A stretch of DNA of 64,000 bases. Origin: Neorhizobium galegae (GTDB lineage Bacteria > Pseudomonadota > Alphaproteobacteria > Rhizobiales > Rhizobiaceae). The stretch covers positions 496,001-560,000 of the forward strand of contig NZ_JAGIPG010000001.1 in assembly GCF_017877055.1 (NCBI RefSeq), given 5' to 3'. The notes under the pieces are model-generated. The model did no database searches. It was given only the letters and a program-made list of their open reading frames with translations, and was not told the DNA's origin. Numbering within the stretch: position 1 is the first letter of the stretch; the number at the start of each line of letters is the position of its first letter. This document shows, in pieces, positions 18,413 through 27,333 of the stretch. Position numbers and translations under genes: made by a program.

Positions 18413-19363
18413 ATGCGCAGACAAATTTTGGGACTGGCCGTCGCGTCGCTGGCGCTTCTCGCCGGCGCCGCTTACGCCCAGGACAAGAAGGTGACGATCG
18501 GCGTTTCCATTCCGGCAGCTGACCATGGCTGGACCGCCGGCGTCGTGTTCCATGCCGAACGCGTCGCCAAGCTGCTGATGAAGGAGCATCCGGGCCTCAA
18601 CGTCATCGTCAAGACCTCGCCGGATGCGGCAAGCCAGGCGAACGCCGTGCAGGACCTCGCGGTCCAGGGCCTCGACGCGCTGGTCATCCTGCCGTCCGAT
18701 CCGGATCCGCTCGTCAACGCCATCCAGCAGGTCAAGGACAAGGGCACGTTCGTGGCGCTCGTCGACCGCGCGCCTTCCGTCAACGACAGCACCATCCGTG
18801 ACCTCTATGTCGCGGGCAACAACCCGGCGCTCGGCCAGGTCGCCGGCGAATATATCAAGAAGACCACGCCGGACGCACAGGTCGTCGTCATCCGTGGCCT
18901 GCCGATCCCGATCGACCAGCAGCGCCAGGACGGTTTCGACAAGGGCATTGCAGGCTCCAAGGTCAAGGTTCTCGATCGCCAGTTCGGCAACTGGAGCCGC
19001 GACGACGCATTCAAGGTCATGCAGGACTACCTGACCAAATATCCGAAGATCGACGTGGTCTGGTGCCAGGACGACGACATGGCCGTCGGCGTTCTCGAAG
19101 CCATCACCCAGGCCAAGCGTACAGACATCAAGTATATCGTTGCCGGCGCCGGTTCCAAGGACATGATCAAGAAGGTCATGGACGGCGACAAGATGGTTCC
19201 GGTCGACGTTCTCTATCCGCCGGCAATGGTGGCGACCGCCATGGAACTTACCGCCGGCAATTTCTACGACAAGGTTCCGGTCAGCGGCACCTACATCCTC
19301 GACGCCACGCTGGTGACGAAGGAAAATGCCAAGAACTTCTACTTCCCGGATTCGCCGTTCTGA
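18413..19363 (+). CDS. Sugar ABC transporter periplasmic binding protein (Peripla_BP_4)
   Basis: Secreted protein of 316 aa: Sec signal peptide 1-22 (MRRQILGL..LLAGAAYAQ, cleavage after YAQ), then a type I periplasmic-binding fold of the ribose/galactose class. The mature N-terminus KVTIGVSIPAADHGWTAGV resembles RbsB-type proteins, with an aromatic (HGW) sugar-stacking residue. Other cluster motifs are VQGLDALVILPSDPD and DVVWCQDDDMAVG. The start at 18413 follows GAGAGAG; an in-frame GTG lies 18 bases earlier. It completes the ATPase-permease-binding protein operon. Whether it binds xylose or another sugar or polyol cannot be told; the downstream isomerase and dehydrogenase suggest something beyond plain xylose. 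Confidence 0.92.
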   Translation: MRRQILGLAVASLALLAGAAYAQDKKVTIGVSIPAADHGWTAGVVFHAERVAKLLMKEHPGLNVIVKTSPDAASQANAVQDLAVQGLDALVILPSDPDPLVNAIQQVKDKGTFVALVDRAPSVNDSTIRDLYVAGNNPALGQVAGEYIKKTTPDAQVVVIRGLPIPIDQQRQDGFDKGIAGSKVKVLDRQFGNWSRDDAFKVMQDYLTKYPKIDVVWCQDDDMAVGVLEAITQAKRTDIKYIVAGAGSKDMIKKVMDGDKMVPVDVLYPPAMVATAMELTAGNFYDKVPVSGTYILDATLVTKENAKNFYFPDSPF

Positions 19364-19375
19364 CCAGCAATAACG

Positions 19376-19400
19376 CGGCGCCTGTTTTTTGCGGGCGCCG
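19376..19400 (+). terminator. Hairpin after the sugar binding protein gene
   Basis: CGGCGCC and GGCGCCG arms enclose an 11-base T-rich loop (TGTTTTTTGCG). It starts 13 bases past the stop. The U-run is in the loop, not after the stem, so termination is uncertain; a processing or stability hairpin between binding protein and isomerase cistrons is equally possible. Confidence 0.4.
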
Positions 19401-19415
19401 TCAGCCTCAGTCACC

Positions 19416-19530
19416 CTCATCCCTGTGCTTTGTCACAGGGACCAGCGCACCCAAGTCCTTGGGCGCTAAAGAGCTTTCTCACGACGCAGACGCTTCGTGG
19501 CTGGATTCCTGCGACAAGCACAGGAATGAG
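19416..19530. repeat. RIME-like 115-bp palindromic intergenic element
   Basis: The ends are inverted copies: the left begins CTCATCCCTGTGCTT, the right ends AAGCACAGGAATGAG. An internal hairpin (AGCGC..CCCAAG and CTTGGGCGCT, 19444-19467) gives a two-palindrome layout like the rhizobial RIME elements of about 108 bp. It sits between the ABC operon and the isomerase. An open reading frame runs through it but has no protein features. Confidence 0.65.
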
Positions 19531-19579
19531 GCGTGGGGATGTTCCCGACCAACTGCACGTAGCCGAAAGAGGAAAAATC

Positions 19580-20632
19580 ATGAAGACGATCAAGGGCCCG
19601 GCCATCTTTCTCGGCCAGTTCGCGGGCGATGCGGCACCGTTCAACACCTGGGACGGGATCACCAAATGGGCGGCCGACAAGGGTTATCTCGGCGTGCAGG
19701 TGCCGACCTGGGCCGGCCAGCTCATCGATCTGAAAAAGGCTGCCTCCTCCAAGGATTATTGCGACGAATTCGCCGGTATCGCGCGCGCCAATGGCGTCGA
19801 GGTGACCGAGCTGTCGACCCATCTCCAGGGCCAGCTCGTTGCCGTGCACCCGGCCTATGACGAGGGGTTCGATGGTTTTGCCGCACCCGAAGTGCGCGGT
19901 AATCCGAAGGCGCGCCAGGCGTGGGCCGTCGAGCAGGTCAAGATGGCGATCACTGCCTCGAAGCACCTCGGCATCAAGGCGCATGCGACCTTTTCCGGCG
20001 CGCTTGCCTGGCCCTACATGTATCCGTGGCCGCAGCGGCCGGCCGGTCTCGTCGAGACCGCCTTCGACGAGCTCGCCAAGCGCTGGATGCCGATCCTCGA
20101 CCACGCCGATTCCTGCGGCGTCGACGTATGTTACGAAATCCATCCCGGCGAAGACCTGCATGACGGCGTCACCTTCGAGATGTTCCTGGAGCGGGTGAAA
20201 AACCATCCGCGTGCCAACATGCTCTACGATCCGTCACACTATGTGCTGCAGTGCCTCGACTATCTCGACAACATCGACATCTACAAGGACCGGATCAAGA
20301 TGTTCCACGTCAAGGACGCGGAATTCAACCCGACCGGCCGGCAGGGCGTCTATGGCGGTTACCAGGGCTGGGTCGGCCGCGCCGGCCGTTTCCGCTCGCC
20401 CGGCGACGGCCAGGTCGATTTCGGTTCGATCTTCTCGAAGATGGCCGCCAACGATTTCGACGGCTGGGCCGTGGTCGAATGGGAATGCGCGCTGAAGAAT
20501 TCCGAGGACGGAGCCCGCGAGGGCGCCGAATTTGTGAAGGCGCATATCATCCGCGTCACGGATAAGGCGTTCGACGACTTCGCCTCAGGGGGCACGGACG
20601 AGGCGGCGAACCGGCGGATGCTGGGGCTTTAG
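19580..20632 (+). CDS. Sugar phosphate isomerase/epimerase (AP-endonuclease 2-like TIM barrel)
   Basis: Cytoplasmic TIM-barrel enzyme of 350 aa in the xylose-isomerase-like superfamily, which includes inosose isomerases and 3-keto-sugar epimerases. Probable metal ligands are seen in VCYEIHPGEDLHDG (about residue 185), MLYDPSHYVLQ (about 215), MFHVKDAEF (about 245) and WAVVEWECAL (about 295). AGAGGA lies six bases before the ATG at 19580. It follows a sugar ABC importer and precedes a Gfo/Idh/MocA dehydrogenase, a pairing typical for catabolism of inositols, keto-sugars or modified glycosides. The substrate is unknown. Confidence 0.85.
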   Translation: MKTIKGPAIFLGQFAGDAAPFNTWDGITKWAADKGYLGVQVPTWAGQLIDLKKAASSKDYCDEFAGIARANGVEVTELSTHLQGQLVAVHPAYDEGFDGFAAPEVRGNPKARQAWAVEQVKMAITASKHLGIKAHATFSGALAWPYMYPWPQRPAGLVETAFDELAKRWMPILDHADSCGVDVCYEIHPGEDLHDGVTFEMFLERVKNHPRANMLYDPSHYVLQCLDYLDNIDIYKDRIKMFHVKDAEFNPTGRQGVYGGYQGWVGRAGRFRSPGDGQVDFGSIFSKMAANDFDGWAVVEWECALKNSEDGAREGAEFVKAHIIRVTDKAFDDFASGGTDEAANRRMLGL

Positions 20633-20647
20633 GCCCGACGACGTTTG

Positions 20648-20688
20648 CCCCTCACCCTAACCCTCTCCCCGCAGGCGGGGCGAGGGGA
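20648..20688. repeat. CCCTCACCCTAACC-type palindromic repeat
   Basis: GCCCCTCACCCTAACCCTCT leads into a CCCCGC-AG-GCGGGG palindrome and a closing CGAGGGGA. It is a common dispersed intergenic repeat of GC-rich proteobacteria. Here it lies between convergent genes (isomerase and acetyltransferase) and may serve as a bidirectional terminator. Confidence 0.6.
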
Positions 20689-20845
20689 CTTGCCACGCGC
20701 AACGCTGGAGAGGAGCGGCAAGGTTGCTGCGATCGGATGAGGAAATCTCCGAGCGGGCTAAATTTCAGGAGAGAATTCTCATGATATCCGACGTCAGGCA
20801 GGAACAGTCGCGCATCCCATTTGCCAAGGTTAAACCATGAGTCCC

Positions 20846-21478
20846 TCAAGCCCTCTTGAGAGTAGCGAGATCGCCGTTTTCAAGGGCGGCGAGATTTTCC
20901 TCTATCTTGTCGATGGGCCAGTCCCACCAGTCAAGCTCGAGAAGTTCCGCGATAATATCCGCCGGGAAACGCATGCGGATGAGACCGGCCGGATTGCCGC
21001 CGACTATGGCATAGGGCGGCACGTCGCGCGCGACCACCGACGCCGCAGCGACGATCGCGCCGTGGCCGATCGTGACGCCCGGCATGATCGCGGCGTTGTG
21101 GCCTATCCAGACGTCGTTGCCGACGATCGTGTCCCTCACCGGCAAGTCCTTATAGCCGAACGTCTCCGGCTTGAAGATGCGAAACGGATAGGTGGTAAAG
21201 CCCGTCATTGGGTGATTAGCGGAGCTGGTGATGAAATAGCTGCCCCTGGCGATCTGCACGAACTTGCCGATCACCAGCCGCTCTCCGCTGCCGTGAAAGA
21301 GATAGGGTGCGAGGACGCCGGCGGTTTCGTCGGGCTCTCCGGAATGGGTGAAATAGCTGAAGTCGCCGATCTCCATACGTGGATGATCGATGACGTTTTT
21401 CAGGTAAACCGTATCGCGGTAAAGGCTGCCGTCGGGAAGGGTGATGGGATGCGTGGCTGTCGCGTCGAGAAGGGGCAT
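20846..21478 (-). CDS. CatB-related O-acetyltransferase (hexapeptide repeat)
   Basis: Left-handed beta-helix acetyltransferase of 210 aa in the xenobiotic acyltransferase group, using acetyl-CoA. Hexapeptide repeats run from about residue 35 to 165 (MEIGDFSYF, LVIGKFVQIARGSYF, IVGNDVWIGHNAAIMPGVTIGHGAIVAAASVV). The loop with catalytic His (SSANHPMTGFTTYPF, about 85-100) and the WWDW C-terminal helix fit the CatB/Vat family. These proteins often acetylate sugars or antibiotics; the real acceptor is unknown. The ATG at 21476-21478 is preferred (AAAAGG upstream) over a TTG nine codons earlier. It runs against the surrounding sugar genes. Confidence 0.88.
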   Translation of the reverse strand: MPLLDATATHPITLPDGSLYRDTVYLKNVIDHPRMEIGDFSYFTHSGEPDETAGVLAPYLFHGSGERLVIGKFVQIARGSYFITSSANHPMTGFTTYPFRIFKPETFGYKDLPVRDTIVGNDVWIGHNAAIMPGVTIGHGAIVAAASVVARDVPPYAIVGGNPAGLIRMRFPADIIAELLELDWWDWPIDKIEENLAALENGDLATLKRA

Positions 21479-21677
21479 GACCGGACCTTTTCCATGGATT
21501 TGCAAGAGGCGCGCCTATCGTTCGAAGGGCGGCTGTTTGAAATACGTGGAGCCTCAGCGGAGGCGGGTCTTGGTGTCCATGATCGGAGCATCCTTTTGTC
21601 TCGCAACGGAAACCTAGCCTGATCGCGCGACGAAATCCACCACAGGATTTTCATTAAATCGAATAAGGAGAAACATC

Positions 21678-22850
21678 ATGGCAATTGAAGGCAAGGACGA
21701 ACAGGCGCGGGAGCCGCGCATCCGGCTCGGCATGGTCGGCGGCGGGGCCGGGGCGTTCATCGGGGCGGTGCATCGCATGGCGGCAAGGCTGGACGACCAG
21801 TTCGATCTGGTCGCCGGCGCGCTCTCGTCGACGCCGGAAAAGGCGATCGCCTCGGGCCGCGATCTCGGGCTCGATCCGTCGCGCACCTACGGTTCCTACA
21901 AGGAGATGGCGATCCGCGAGGCGCGGCTGAAGGACGGCATCGAGGCCGTGTCGATCGTCACGCCGAACCATGTGCATTACGAGGCGGCCAAGGAATTTTT
22001 AAAGCGCGGCATCCACGTCATCTGCGACAAGCCGCTGACCTCCAATCTTGCCGACGCGAAGAAGCTGAAGAAGTTGGCCGATGAGAGCGATGCGCTGTTT
22101 ATCCTCACCCACAATTACACCGGTTATCCGATGGTGCTGCAGGCCCGCGAAATGATCGCCAACGGCGATCTCGGAAAGATCCGCATCGTACAGGTCGAAT
22201 ATCCGCAGGACTGGCTGACCGAGGCCGTCGAGCAGACCGGCGCCAAGCAGGCCGTATGGCGCACCGATCCGGCGCAGTCGGGCGCCGGCGGTTCGACGGG
22301 TGACATCGGCACGCATGCCTATAACCTCGCCGCCTTCATCACCGGGCTTACGCTCGAAAGCCTCGCCGCCGATCTCGACAGTTTTGTCGAGGGCCGCAGG
22401 CTCGACGACAACGCGCATGTGATGCTGCGTTACGAGGGCGGCGCCAAGGGCATGCTGTGGTGCAGCCAGGTGGCTCCGGGCCATGAGAACGGCCTGAAGA
22501 TTCGCGTCTACGGCACCAAGGGCGGCATCGAATGGGTGCAGGCCGATCCGAACTATCTATGGTTTACCCCGTTCGGCGAGCCGAAGCGGCTGATCACCCG
22601 CAACGGCGCCGGTGCCGGTGCCGCAGCAGGACGCGTCAGCCGCATCCCATCCGGCCACCCGGAAGGTTATCTCGAAGCGTTTGCGACCATCTACACGGAA
22701 GCCGCCCGCGCCATCAATGCGGTCAAAAAGGGCGTCGCGGTCGACAAGGCGGTGATCTATCCGACCGTCGACGACGGCGTGAAGGGGGTTGCGTTCGTGG
22801 AAGCCTGCGTCGCGTCCTCGAAGAAGAACGGGGCGTGGGTGAAGCTGTAA
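21678..22850 (+). CDS. Gfo/Idh/MocA family sugar dehydrogenase
   Basis: NAD(P)-dependent oxidoreductase of 390 aa. An N-terminal Rossmann domain opens with LGMVGGGAGAFIGAVHR (residues 17-33) and holds the substrate-side CDKPLTS (about 118, the family's EKP motif with Asp for Glu) and VTPNHVHYEAA (about 95). The C-terminal GFO_IDH_MocA domain contains GSTGDIGTHAYNLAAF (about 205-220) with the probable catalytic Asp and His. AAGGAG precedes the ATG. Together with the upstream isomerase/epimerase and ABC importer it makes a plausible sugar or polyol oxidation route. It is separated from them by the opposite-strand acetyltransferase. Confidence 0.9.
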   Translation: MAIEGKDEQAREPRIRLGMVGGGAGAFIGAVHRMAARLDDQFDLVAGALSSTPEKAIASGRDLGLDPSRTYGSYKEMAIREARLKDGIEAVSIVTPNHVHYEAAKEFLKRGIHVICDKPLTSNLADAKKLKKLADESDALFILTHNYTGYPMVLQAREMIANGDLGKIRIVQVEYPQDWLTEAVEQTGAKQAVWRTDPAQSGAGGSTGDIGTHAYNLAAFITGLTLESLAADLDSFVEGRRLDDNAHVMLRYEGGAKGMLWCSQVAPGHENGLKIRVYGTKGGIEWVQADPNYLWFTPFGEPKRLITRNGAGAGAAAGRVSRIPSGHPEGYLEAFATIYTEAARAINAVKKGVAVDKAVIYPTVDDGVKGVAFVEACVASSKKNGAWVKL

Positions 22851-22860
22851 GCGGCTGGTC

Positions 22861-23238
22861 TCAGGCCGACATATCGCCGACAAGCGCAGCAGCCGGGATG
22901 TGCCATGCCCGGCTGATCTTCCTGATCTGGTCGAGATTGATCTCGCGCCGGCCGTTCAAGAGGTCGGCGGCGCGCGATTTCGAACCGACGATCTCGATCA
23001 GGTCGGCGCGGGTGTAGTTGTTTGCCTCCATGACCGATTTCAACACCTCGACCGGCGAAGCCTGCGCAATAGGATAATGCTTGGCCTCGTATTCCTCGAT
23101 CAGCAGCACGAGAGCATCGAAGTGCGCGGCTTCGATTGTCCCTGCGTCCGGTTCGTTCTCGAAATAGGGCCGCGCGGCTTTCAACGCTGCCTCGTATTCC
23201 GCCTCGTCGATAAGGGTACGCACAGAATCGATGTCCAT
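22861..23238 (-). CDS. HigA-like HTH antitoxin
   Basis: Protein of 125 aa with a C-terminal Xre/Cro-type HTH (about residues 70-120): VLKSVMEANNYTRADLIEIV, then SRAADLLNGRREINLDQIRKIS. The N-terminal half (about 1-60), rich in acidic residues, resembles the COG5499 antitoxins that neutralise HigB-type mRNA interferases. The gene follows the toxin gene by 14 bases in the same orientation, the HigBA order. A palindrome ahead of the pair is the expected autorepression site. Confidence 0.85.
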   Translation of the reverse strand: MDIDSVRTLIDEAEYEAALKAARPYFENEPDAGTIEAAHFDALVLLIEEYEAKHYPIAQASPVEVLKSVMEANNYTRADLIEIVGSKSRAADLLNGRREINLDQIRKISRAWHIPAAALVGDMSA

Positions 23239-23252
23239 TTCCGTCAGACCTT

Positions 23253-23561
23253 CTAAAGTTCTGCCACGTCGATGCGATCATATTCGGCATGCGTTCCGAC
23301 AAACAGGATAAAAACCCGCTGGGTTCTGAAGCCGATCAGCGCAACCACGCGATATTTGTTGCCACTGACATCAAAGACGATCTTTCCGCCGGAGACATAG
23401 TCCGCTGAATTGAACGTTGCCTTCACGTCCGAAAAATTGCTCCACGCCGCATTCGAAACGGTCGTGTACCAGTCCGCCATTGCCGCTTCGGCGGTTGCCC
23501 TTGGTCCCTTCGGCAGCCGCTGGCAGAACTTTACGAGCGTCGACTTGGCTATGACACGCAT
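23253..23561 (-). CDS. HigB-like mRNA interferase toxin
   Basis: Protein of 102 aa with the HigB-family layout: MRVIAKSTLVKFCQ at the start, a WYTTVSNAAWSNFSDVKATF segment, the YRVVALIGF core strand and the C-terminal VFILFVGTHAEYDRIDV, in which His, Tyr and Asp are the usual functional residues. Such proteins cleave ribosome-bound mRNA. The ATG at 23559-23561 is chosen because AGGGG lies five bases before it; the longer open frame upstream covers the operator and lacks homology. The antitoxin gene follows 14 bases downstream. Confidence 0.85.
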   Translation of the reverse strand: MRVIAKSTLVKFCQRLPKGPRATAEAAMADWYTTVSNAAWSNFSDVKATFNSADYVSGGKIVFDVSGNKYRVVALIGFRTQRVFILFVGTHAEYDRIDVAEL

Positions 23562-23578
23562 TGCACCCCTGGATATCA

Positions 23579-23597
23579 TGTTCCCAATTTGGAAACA
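23579..23597. promoter_or_regulatory. Palindromic operator candidate of the HigBA-like pair
   Basis: TGTTCCCAA and TTGGAAACA are 9-base arms around one base, pairing at 8 of 9 positions, 18 bases upstream of the toxin ATG. Xre-type antitoxins repress through such sites. It also lies about 165 bases upstream of the divergent beta-glucosidase gene. Confidence 0.6.
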
Positions 23598-23760
23598 AGG
23601 TGAGCCGGAGAGTGCCGCAGCCTTCCCCTCAAAGGGGGGAGTAGATGCGCTCCTGCAACGTTTCAGAATTCTCATCTGTACATCTGCGCCCCGCTTGGTT
23701 AAATCGCCCCCGAAAGATGGTCCGGCAGACCTTGCGCAACCAGATATGGCGGCATCCCCC

Positions 23761-25149
23761 ATGACCGATCCCAAAACGCCCGATCCCCAAAAATTCGCGG
23801 CCGGGTTTCCCGGCGATTTCCTCTGGGGCGTCGCGACGGCGTCCTACCAGATCGAAGGATCGACCAGGGCGGACGGCCGCAAGCCTTCAATCTGGGATGC
23901 GTTCTCGAACATGCCGGGACGGGTCCATAACCGCGACAATGGCGATATCGCCTGCGATCATTACAATCGCTGGGAACAGGATCTCGATCTCATCCAGGAG
24001 ATGGGCGTCGAAGCCTATCGGTTCTCGATCGCCTGGCCGCGAATCATTCCGGATGGCACCGGACGGATCAACGAGAAGGGGCTGGATTTCTACGACCGGC
24101 TGATCGACGGCTGCAAGGCGCGCGGCATCAAGACCTATGCGACGCTCTACCATTGGGACCTGCCGCTTTCGCTGATGGGTGAGGGCGGCTGGACGGCGCG
24201 GTCGACGGCCTATGCCTTCCAGCGTTATGCCAAGGTGGTGATGGCGCGGCTCGGCGACCGGCTTGATGCGGTCGCGACCTTCAACGAACCCTGGTGCATC
24301 GTCTGGCTCAGCCACCTCTACGGCATCCATGCGCCGGGCGAGAAGAACATGCAGGCGGCGCTTGCCGCCATGCACCACGTCAATCTCGCCCACGGCCTCG
24401 GCGTCGAAGCGATCCGGCACGTGACGCCGGACGTGCCGGTCGGCACGGTCATCAACGCTGCATCGATCATCGCCGGCTCCGAGAGCTCGGCCGATCTCGC
24501 CGCCGCCGAGCGCGCCCACCAGTTCCACAACGGCGCCTTCTTCGATCCGGTCTTCAAGGGCGAATATCCGCAGCAATTTCTCGAAGCGCTCGGGGATCGC
24601 ATGCCGGTCGTCGAAGAGGGCGATCTCAAGATCATCAGCCAGAAGCTCGACTGGTGGGGCCTCAACTATTACAAACCGGACCGCGTCCATGACGAGCCCA
24701 CACGCACCGGCGATTTCCCCTGGACCGTCGAGGCCAAGCCCGCCAGCGACGTCAAGACCGATATCGGCTGGGAAGTCTATGCGCCGGGCCTGAAGCTGCT
24801 GGTCGAGGATCTCTACCGCCGCTACGAACTGCCGGGCTGCTACATCACCGAAAACGGCGCCTGCTACAATATGGAGCCCGTGGACGGCGAAGTGGATGAT
24901 CAGCCGCGTCTGGATTATTATGTCCAGCACCTTTCGGTGGTCGCCGACCTCATCAAAGACGGTTATCCGATGAAGGGGTATTTTGCCTGGAGCCTGATGG
25001 ACAATTTCGAATGGGCCGAGGGTTATCGAATGCGCTTCGGCCTCGTGCATGTGAATTACGAGACCCAGGAACGGACGATCAAGAAAAGCGGCAAGTGGTA
25101 TCGCGAGCTCGCCTCGTTATTCCCGAAAGGCAATCACAAATCGGCGTAA
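23761..25149 (+). CDS. GH1 family beta-glucosidase
   Basis: Cytoplasmic retaining glycosidase of 462 aa (usual GH1 length 440-480) that releases glucose or galactose from beta-linked di- and oligosaccharides or plant glycosides. The fold starts at FLWGVATASYQIEGS (about residues 21-35). The acid/base Glu is in ATFNEPWC (about 180) and the nucleophile Glu in YITENGACYN (about 365); the DNFEWAEGYRMRFGLVHV aglycone/glycone loop is near 420. No signal peptide. ATG 23761 is used; another in-frame ATG at 23746 is possible. It stands alone, divergent from the toxin-antitoxin pair. Confidence 0.94.
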   Translation: MTDPKTPDPQKFAAGFPGDFLWGVATASYQIEGSTRADGRKPSIWDAFSNMPGRVHNRDNGDIACDHYNRWEQDLDLIQEMGVEAYRFSIAWPRIIPDGTGRINEKGLDFYDRLIDGCKARGIKTYATLYHWDLPLSLMGEGGWTARSTAYAFQRYAKVVMARLGDRLDAVATFNEPWCIVWLSHLYGIHAPGEKNMQAALAAMHHVNLAHGLGVEAIRHVTPDVPVGTVINAASIIAGSESSADLAAAERAHQFHNGAFFDPVFKGEYPQQFLEALGDRMPVVEEGDLKIISQKLDWWGLNYYKPDRVHDEPTRTGDFPWTVEAKPASDVKTDIGWEVYAPGLKLLVEDLYRRYELPGCYITENGACYNMEPVDGEVDDQPRLDYYVQHLSVVADLIKDGYPMKGYFAWSLMDNFEWAEGYRMRFGLVHVNYETQERTIKKSGKWYRELASLFPKGNHKSA

Positions 25150-25215
25150 ATGCGAAGATCCTTTTTTAAGGGATGCTGTGATACCTATCGCCACCTGATT
25201 GCTGGAGATAGTGCG

Positions 25216-25965
25216 ATGTCTGGTTGTGTGGGATGCCGCGATGGCGAGGGTTTCGAAATCCCATTTTCGATGGCTTTCCAGCCGATCGTCGATCTGCGAA
25301 CCGGTACGGTCTTCGCGCAGGAGGCTCTGGTTCGCGGGCTCGGTGGAGAGGGCGCCATGTCGGTCCTGTCGCAGGTAACGCAGCATAACCGATATGCGTT
25401 CGACCAGCAGTGCCGCGTCAAAGCCATTCAGCTTGCGGCGCGCCTGGGCGCTGATTCTCCGGATACCAAGCTTTCCATCAATTTCATGCCGAACGCCGTC
25501 TACGAACCGCGGGCCTGTATCCGCCTGACGCTTGCGACAGCGACGCAGGTGGGTTTTCCGCTGGACCGGATCATTTTCGAATTCACCGAGGGCGAGCAGG
25601 TGGATGTGAAACATCTCCTGAATATTCTGCGCACCTACAAGGACATGGGGTTCAAGACGGCGATCGACGATTTCGGCGCCGGCTACTCAGGGCTCAATCT
25701 GCTTTCGCAATTCCAGCCGGATATCGTCAAATTCGACATGGAGCTGATCCGCGGTATCGATCAGGACGCCGCCAAGCGCGTCGTCGTCAAGCACAGCCTG
25801 GCGATGCTCGATGAATTCGGCATCGTTGCCGTCTGCGAAGGCGTTGAAACGCATGAAGAGCTCAAGGTCCTGCGGGATCTCGGCGTGTCGCTCGTGCAGG
25901 GCTATGTTTTCAGCCGGCCTACCTTCGAGAGCTTTGCAAGTCCGGAGCTGAAACTGGCGTCGTGA
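25216..25965 (+). CDS. EAL domain protein, c-di-GMP phosphodiesterase
   Basis: Stand-alone EAL phosphodiesterase of 249 aa, hydrolysing cyclic di-GMP to pGpG. All catalytic positions look intact: QEALVRG, Asn in LSINFMPN, FEFTEGE, IDDFGAGYSGL, Lys in DIVKFDMELI, CEGVETHEEL and the final QGYVFSRP. A short N-terminus carries a CVGC pair (residues 4-7) in front of the domain, a possible redox or metal site. There is no GGDEF partner domain and no membrane segment, so it acts in the cytoplasm. GGAG lies nine bases before the ATG at 25216. It follows the beta-glucosidase by 66 bases but with its own ribosome site. Confidence 0.92.
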   Translation: MSGCVGCRDGEGFEIPFSMAFQPIVDLRTGTVFAQEALVRGLGGEGAMSVLSQVTQHNRYAFDQQCRVKAIQLAARLGADSPDTKLSINFMPNAVYEPRACIRLTLATATQVGFPLDRIIFEFTEGEQVDVKHLLNILRTYKDMGFKTAIDDFGAGYSGLNLLSQFQPDIVKFDMELIRGIDQDAAKRVVVKHSLAMLDEFGIVAVCEGVETHEELKVLRDLGVSLVQGYVFSRPTFESFASPELKLAS

Positions 25966-26205
25966 CGCGGATTGACGCTAATCCGTCCGAATATTTTCCA
26001 TCCCCCGCAATATCTGGAAATTCGTTTCTCGGCCCGGCGACGCTGCGGTGCAATAAGAGCACCGGATTGTCGGCCGAGTGGCGGCTGCGTGTGGACGAGA
26101 CATGGGCAGACTATTATATCGACGCGTAAGCCGAATGTGTGACTGACCAGTGGGATGTTCCCCTAGTGTCACCGTTGCGCCGGCCGGTCCGTAAAAGAGT
26201 TTCCG

Positions 26206-27333
26206 ATGTCTATAAAAGTTCAAACCCTGCCCGAGGCGCCATACGGCGCCGTGTCGATACCGCCTGAGCAACCGCTGTCTTCACCAACGTCGATGGTCAC
26301 TTTCGAAGCGGTGACGAAACGCTTCGGCGGTGCCGACGACAAGAGCCAGTTCACCGCGCTTGACGGCATCGACCTTTCCGTGGCACGTGGCGCGATCACC
26401 GGCATTATCGGCCGCTCGGGCGCCGGCAAGTCGACCCTGATCCGCCTCGTCAACGGGCTGGAAAAGGCGACCTCCGGCCGCGTCGTCGTCGACGGTGTCG
26501 AGGTGGGCGGCCTGTCGGAGAACGGGCTTCGGGATCTGCGCCGCCAGGTCGGCATGATCTTCCAGCACTTCAATCTGCTCTCGTCGCGCACCGCCTTCGA
26601 CAACGTCGCGCTGCCGCTCGAAATCGCCGGCCTCGACAAACAGGCAATCCGTGCCAAGGTGGCGCCGCTGATCGATCTGGTCGGCCTCGGCGACAAGTCG
26701 GATCGTTACCCGGCCGAGCTCTCCGGCGGCCAGAAGCAGCGCATCGGCATTGCCCGGGCACTCGCCACCTCGCCGAAACTGCTGCTCTCCGACGAGGCGA
26801 CCTCGGCGCTCGACCCGGAAACGACGCAGTCGATTCTGGCCCTTTTGAAGCGCATCAATGCCGAACTCGGCCTCACCGTGCTTTTGATCACCCACGAGAT
26901 GGAGGTGGTGAAGACCATCGCCTCGGATGTGGCGGTGATAGACCGGGGCAAGATCGTTGAGGCGGGCCGCACCTTCGATGTCTTTACCGGCGCCAAACAC
27001 GAGACGACACGCTCGCTTCTGTCGGCTGCACTCGGCACCAACCTGCCGGAATGGATCCGCTCGAACCTGAAACCGCAGCCGTCGGCAGGCGATCGCGTCC
27101 TAGTGCGGCTGATCTTCTTCGGGGCGACTGCCTTCCAGCCGCTGACTGCGCGGCTGGTCACCGAACTTGGCGCCGACGTCAACATCCTCGCCGGCACGAT
27201 CGAGGAAATCGCCGGCGAGCCCTATGGTTCATTGGTCGTTGCCTATCCGGCCGACCCCGCCGTTCGGGAGCGCGCCGAACGCTTTTATGCCGCAACCGGC
27301 CTTTCCACGGAGGTGCTCGGTTATGTCGCCTGA
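26206..27333 (+). CDS. metN: Methionine ABC transporter ATP-binding protein
   Basis: ATPase of 375 aa for methionine import. The NBD shows Walker [10 protein letters not shown] (about residue 70), signature [16 protein letters not shown] (about 170) and Walker [18 protein letters not shown]. The C-terminal C2/NIL domain (about 290-375, [18 protein letters not shown]) is the methionine-sensing domain that mediates trans-inhibition, which fixes the identity as MetN. An unusual ~28-residue N-terminal extension precedes the core (MVTFEAV); an internal ATG at 26293 is a possible alternative start. metI overlaps its 3' end by 11 bases. I recognise no SAM riboswitch in the 240 bases upstream. Confidence 0.95.
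   Translation: MSIKVQTLPEAPYGAVSIPPEQPLSSPTSMVTFEAVTKRFGGADDKSQFTALDGIDLSVARGAITGIIGRSGAGKSTLIRLVNGLEKATSGRVVVDGVEVGGLSENGLRDLRRQVGMIFQHFNLLSSRTAFDNVALPLEIAGLDKQAIRAKVAPLIDLVGLGDKSDRYPAELSGGQKQRIGIARALATSPKLLLSDEATSALDPETTQSILALLKRINAELGLTVLLITHEMEVVKTIASDVAVIDRGKIVEAGRTFDVFTGAKHETTRSLLSAALGTNLPEWIRSNLKPQPSAGDRVLVRLIFFGATAFQPLTARLVTELGADVNILAGTIEEIAGEPYGSLVVAYPADPAVRERAERFYAATGLSTEVLGYVA

Noticed and set aside
19430..19579. Longer N-terminus for the isomerase starting inside the RIME-like element
   Set aside because: The 50 extra codons lie in a palindromic repeat; ATG 19580 has a ribosome site and begins the conserved domain.
25966..26205. Possible SAM (SAM-II or SAM-I) riboswitch before metN
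   Set aside because: I found no match to the short SAM-II core or to the SAM-I junction in these 240 bases.
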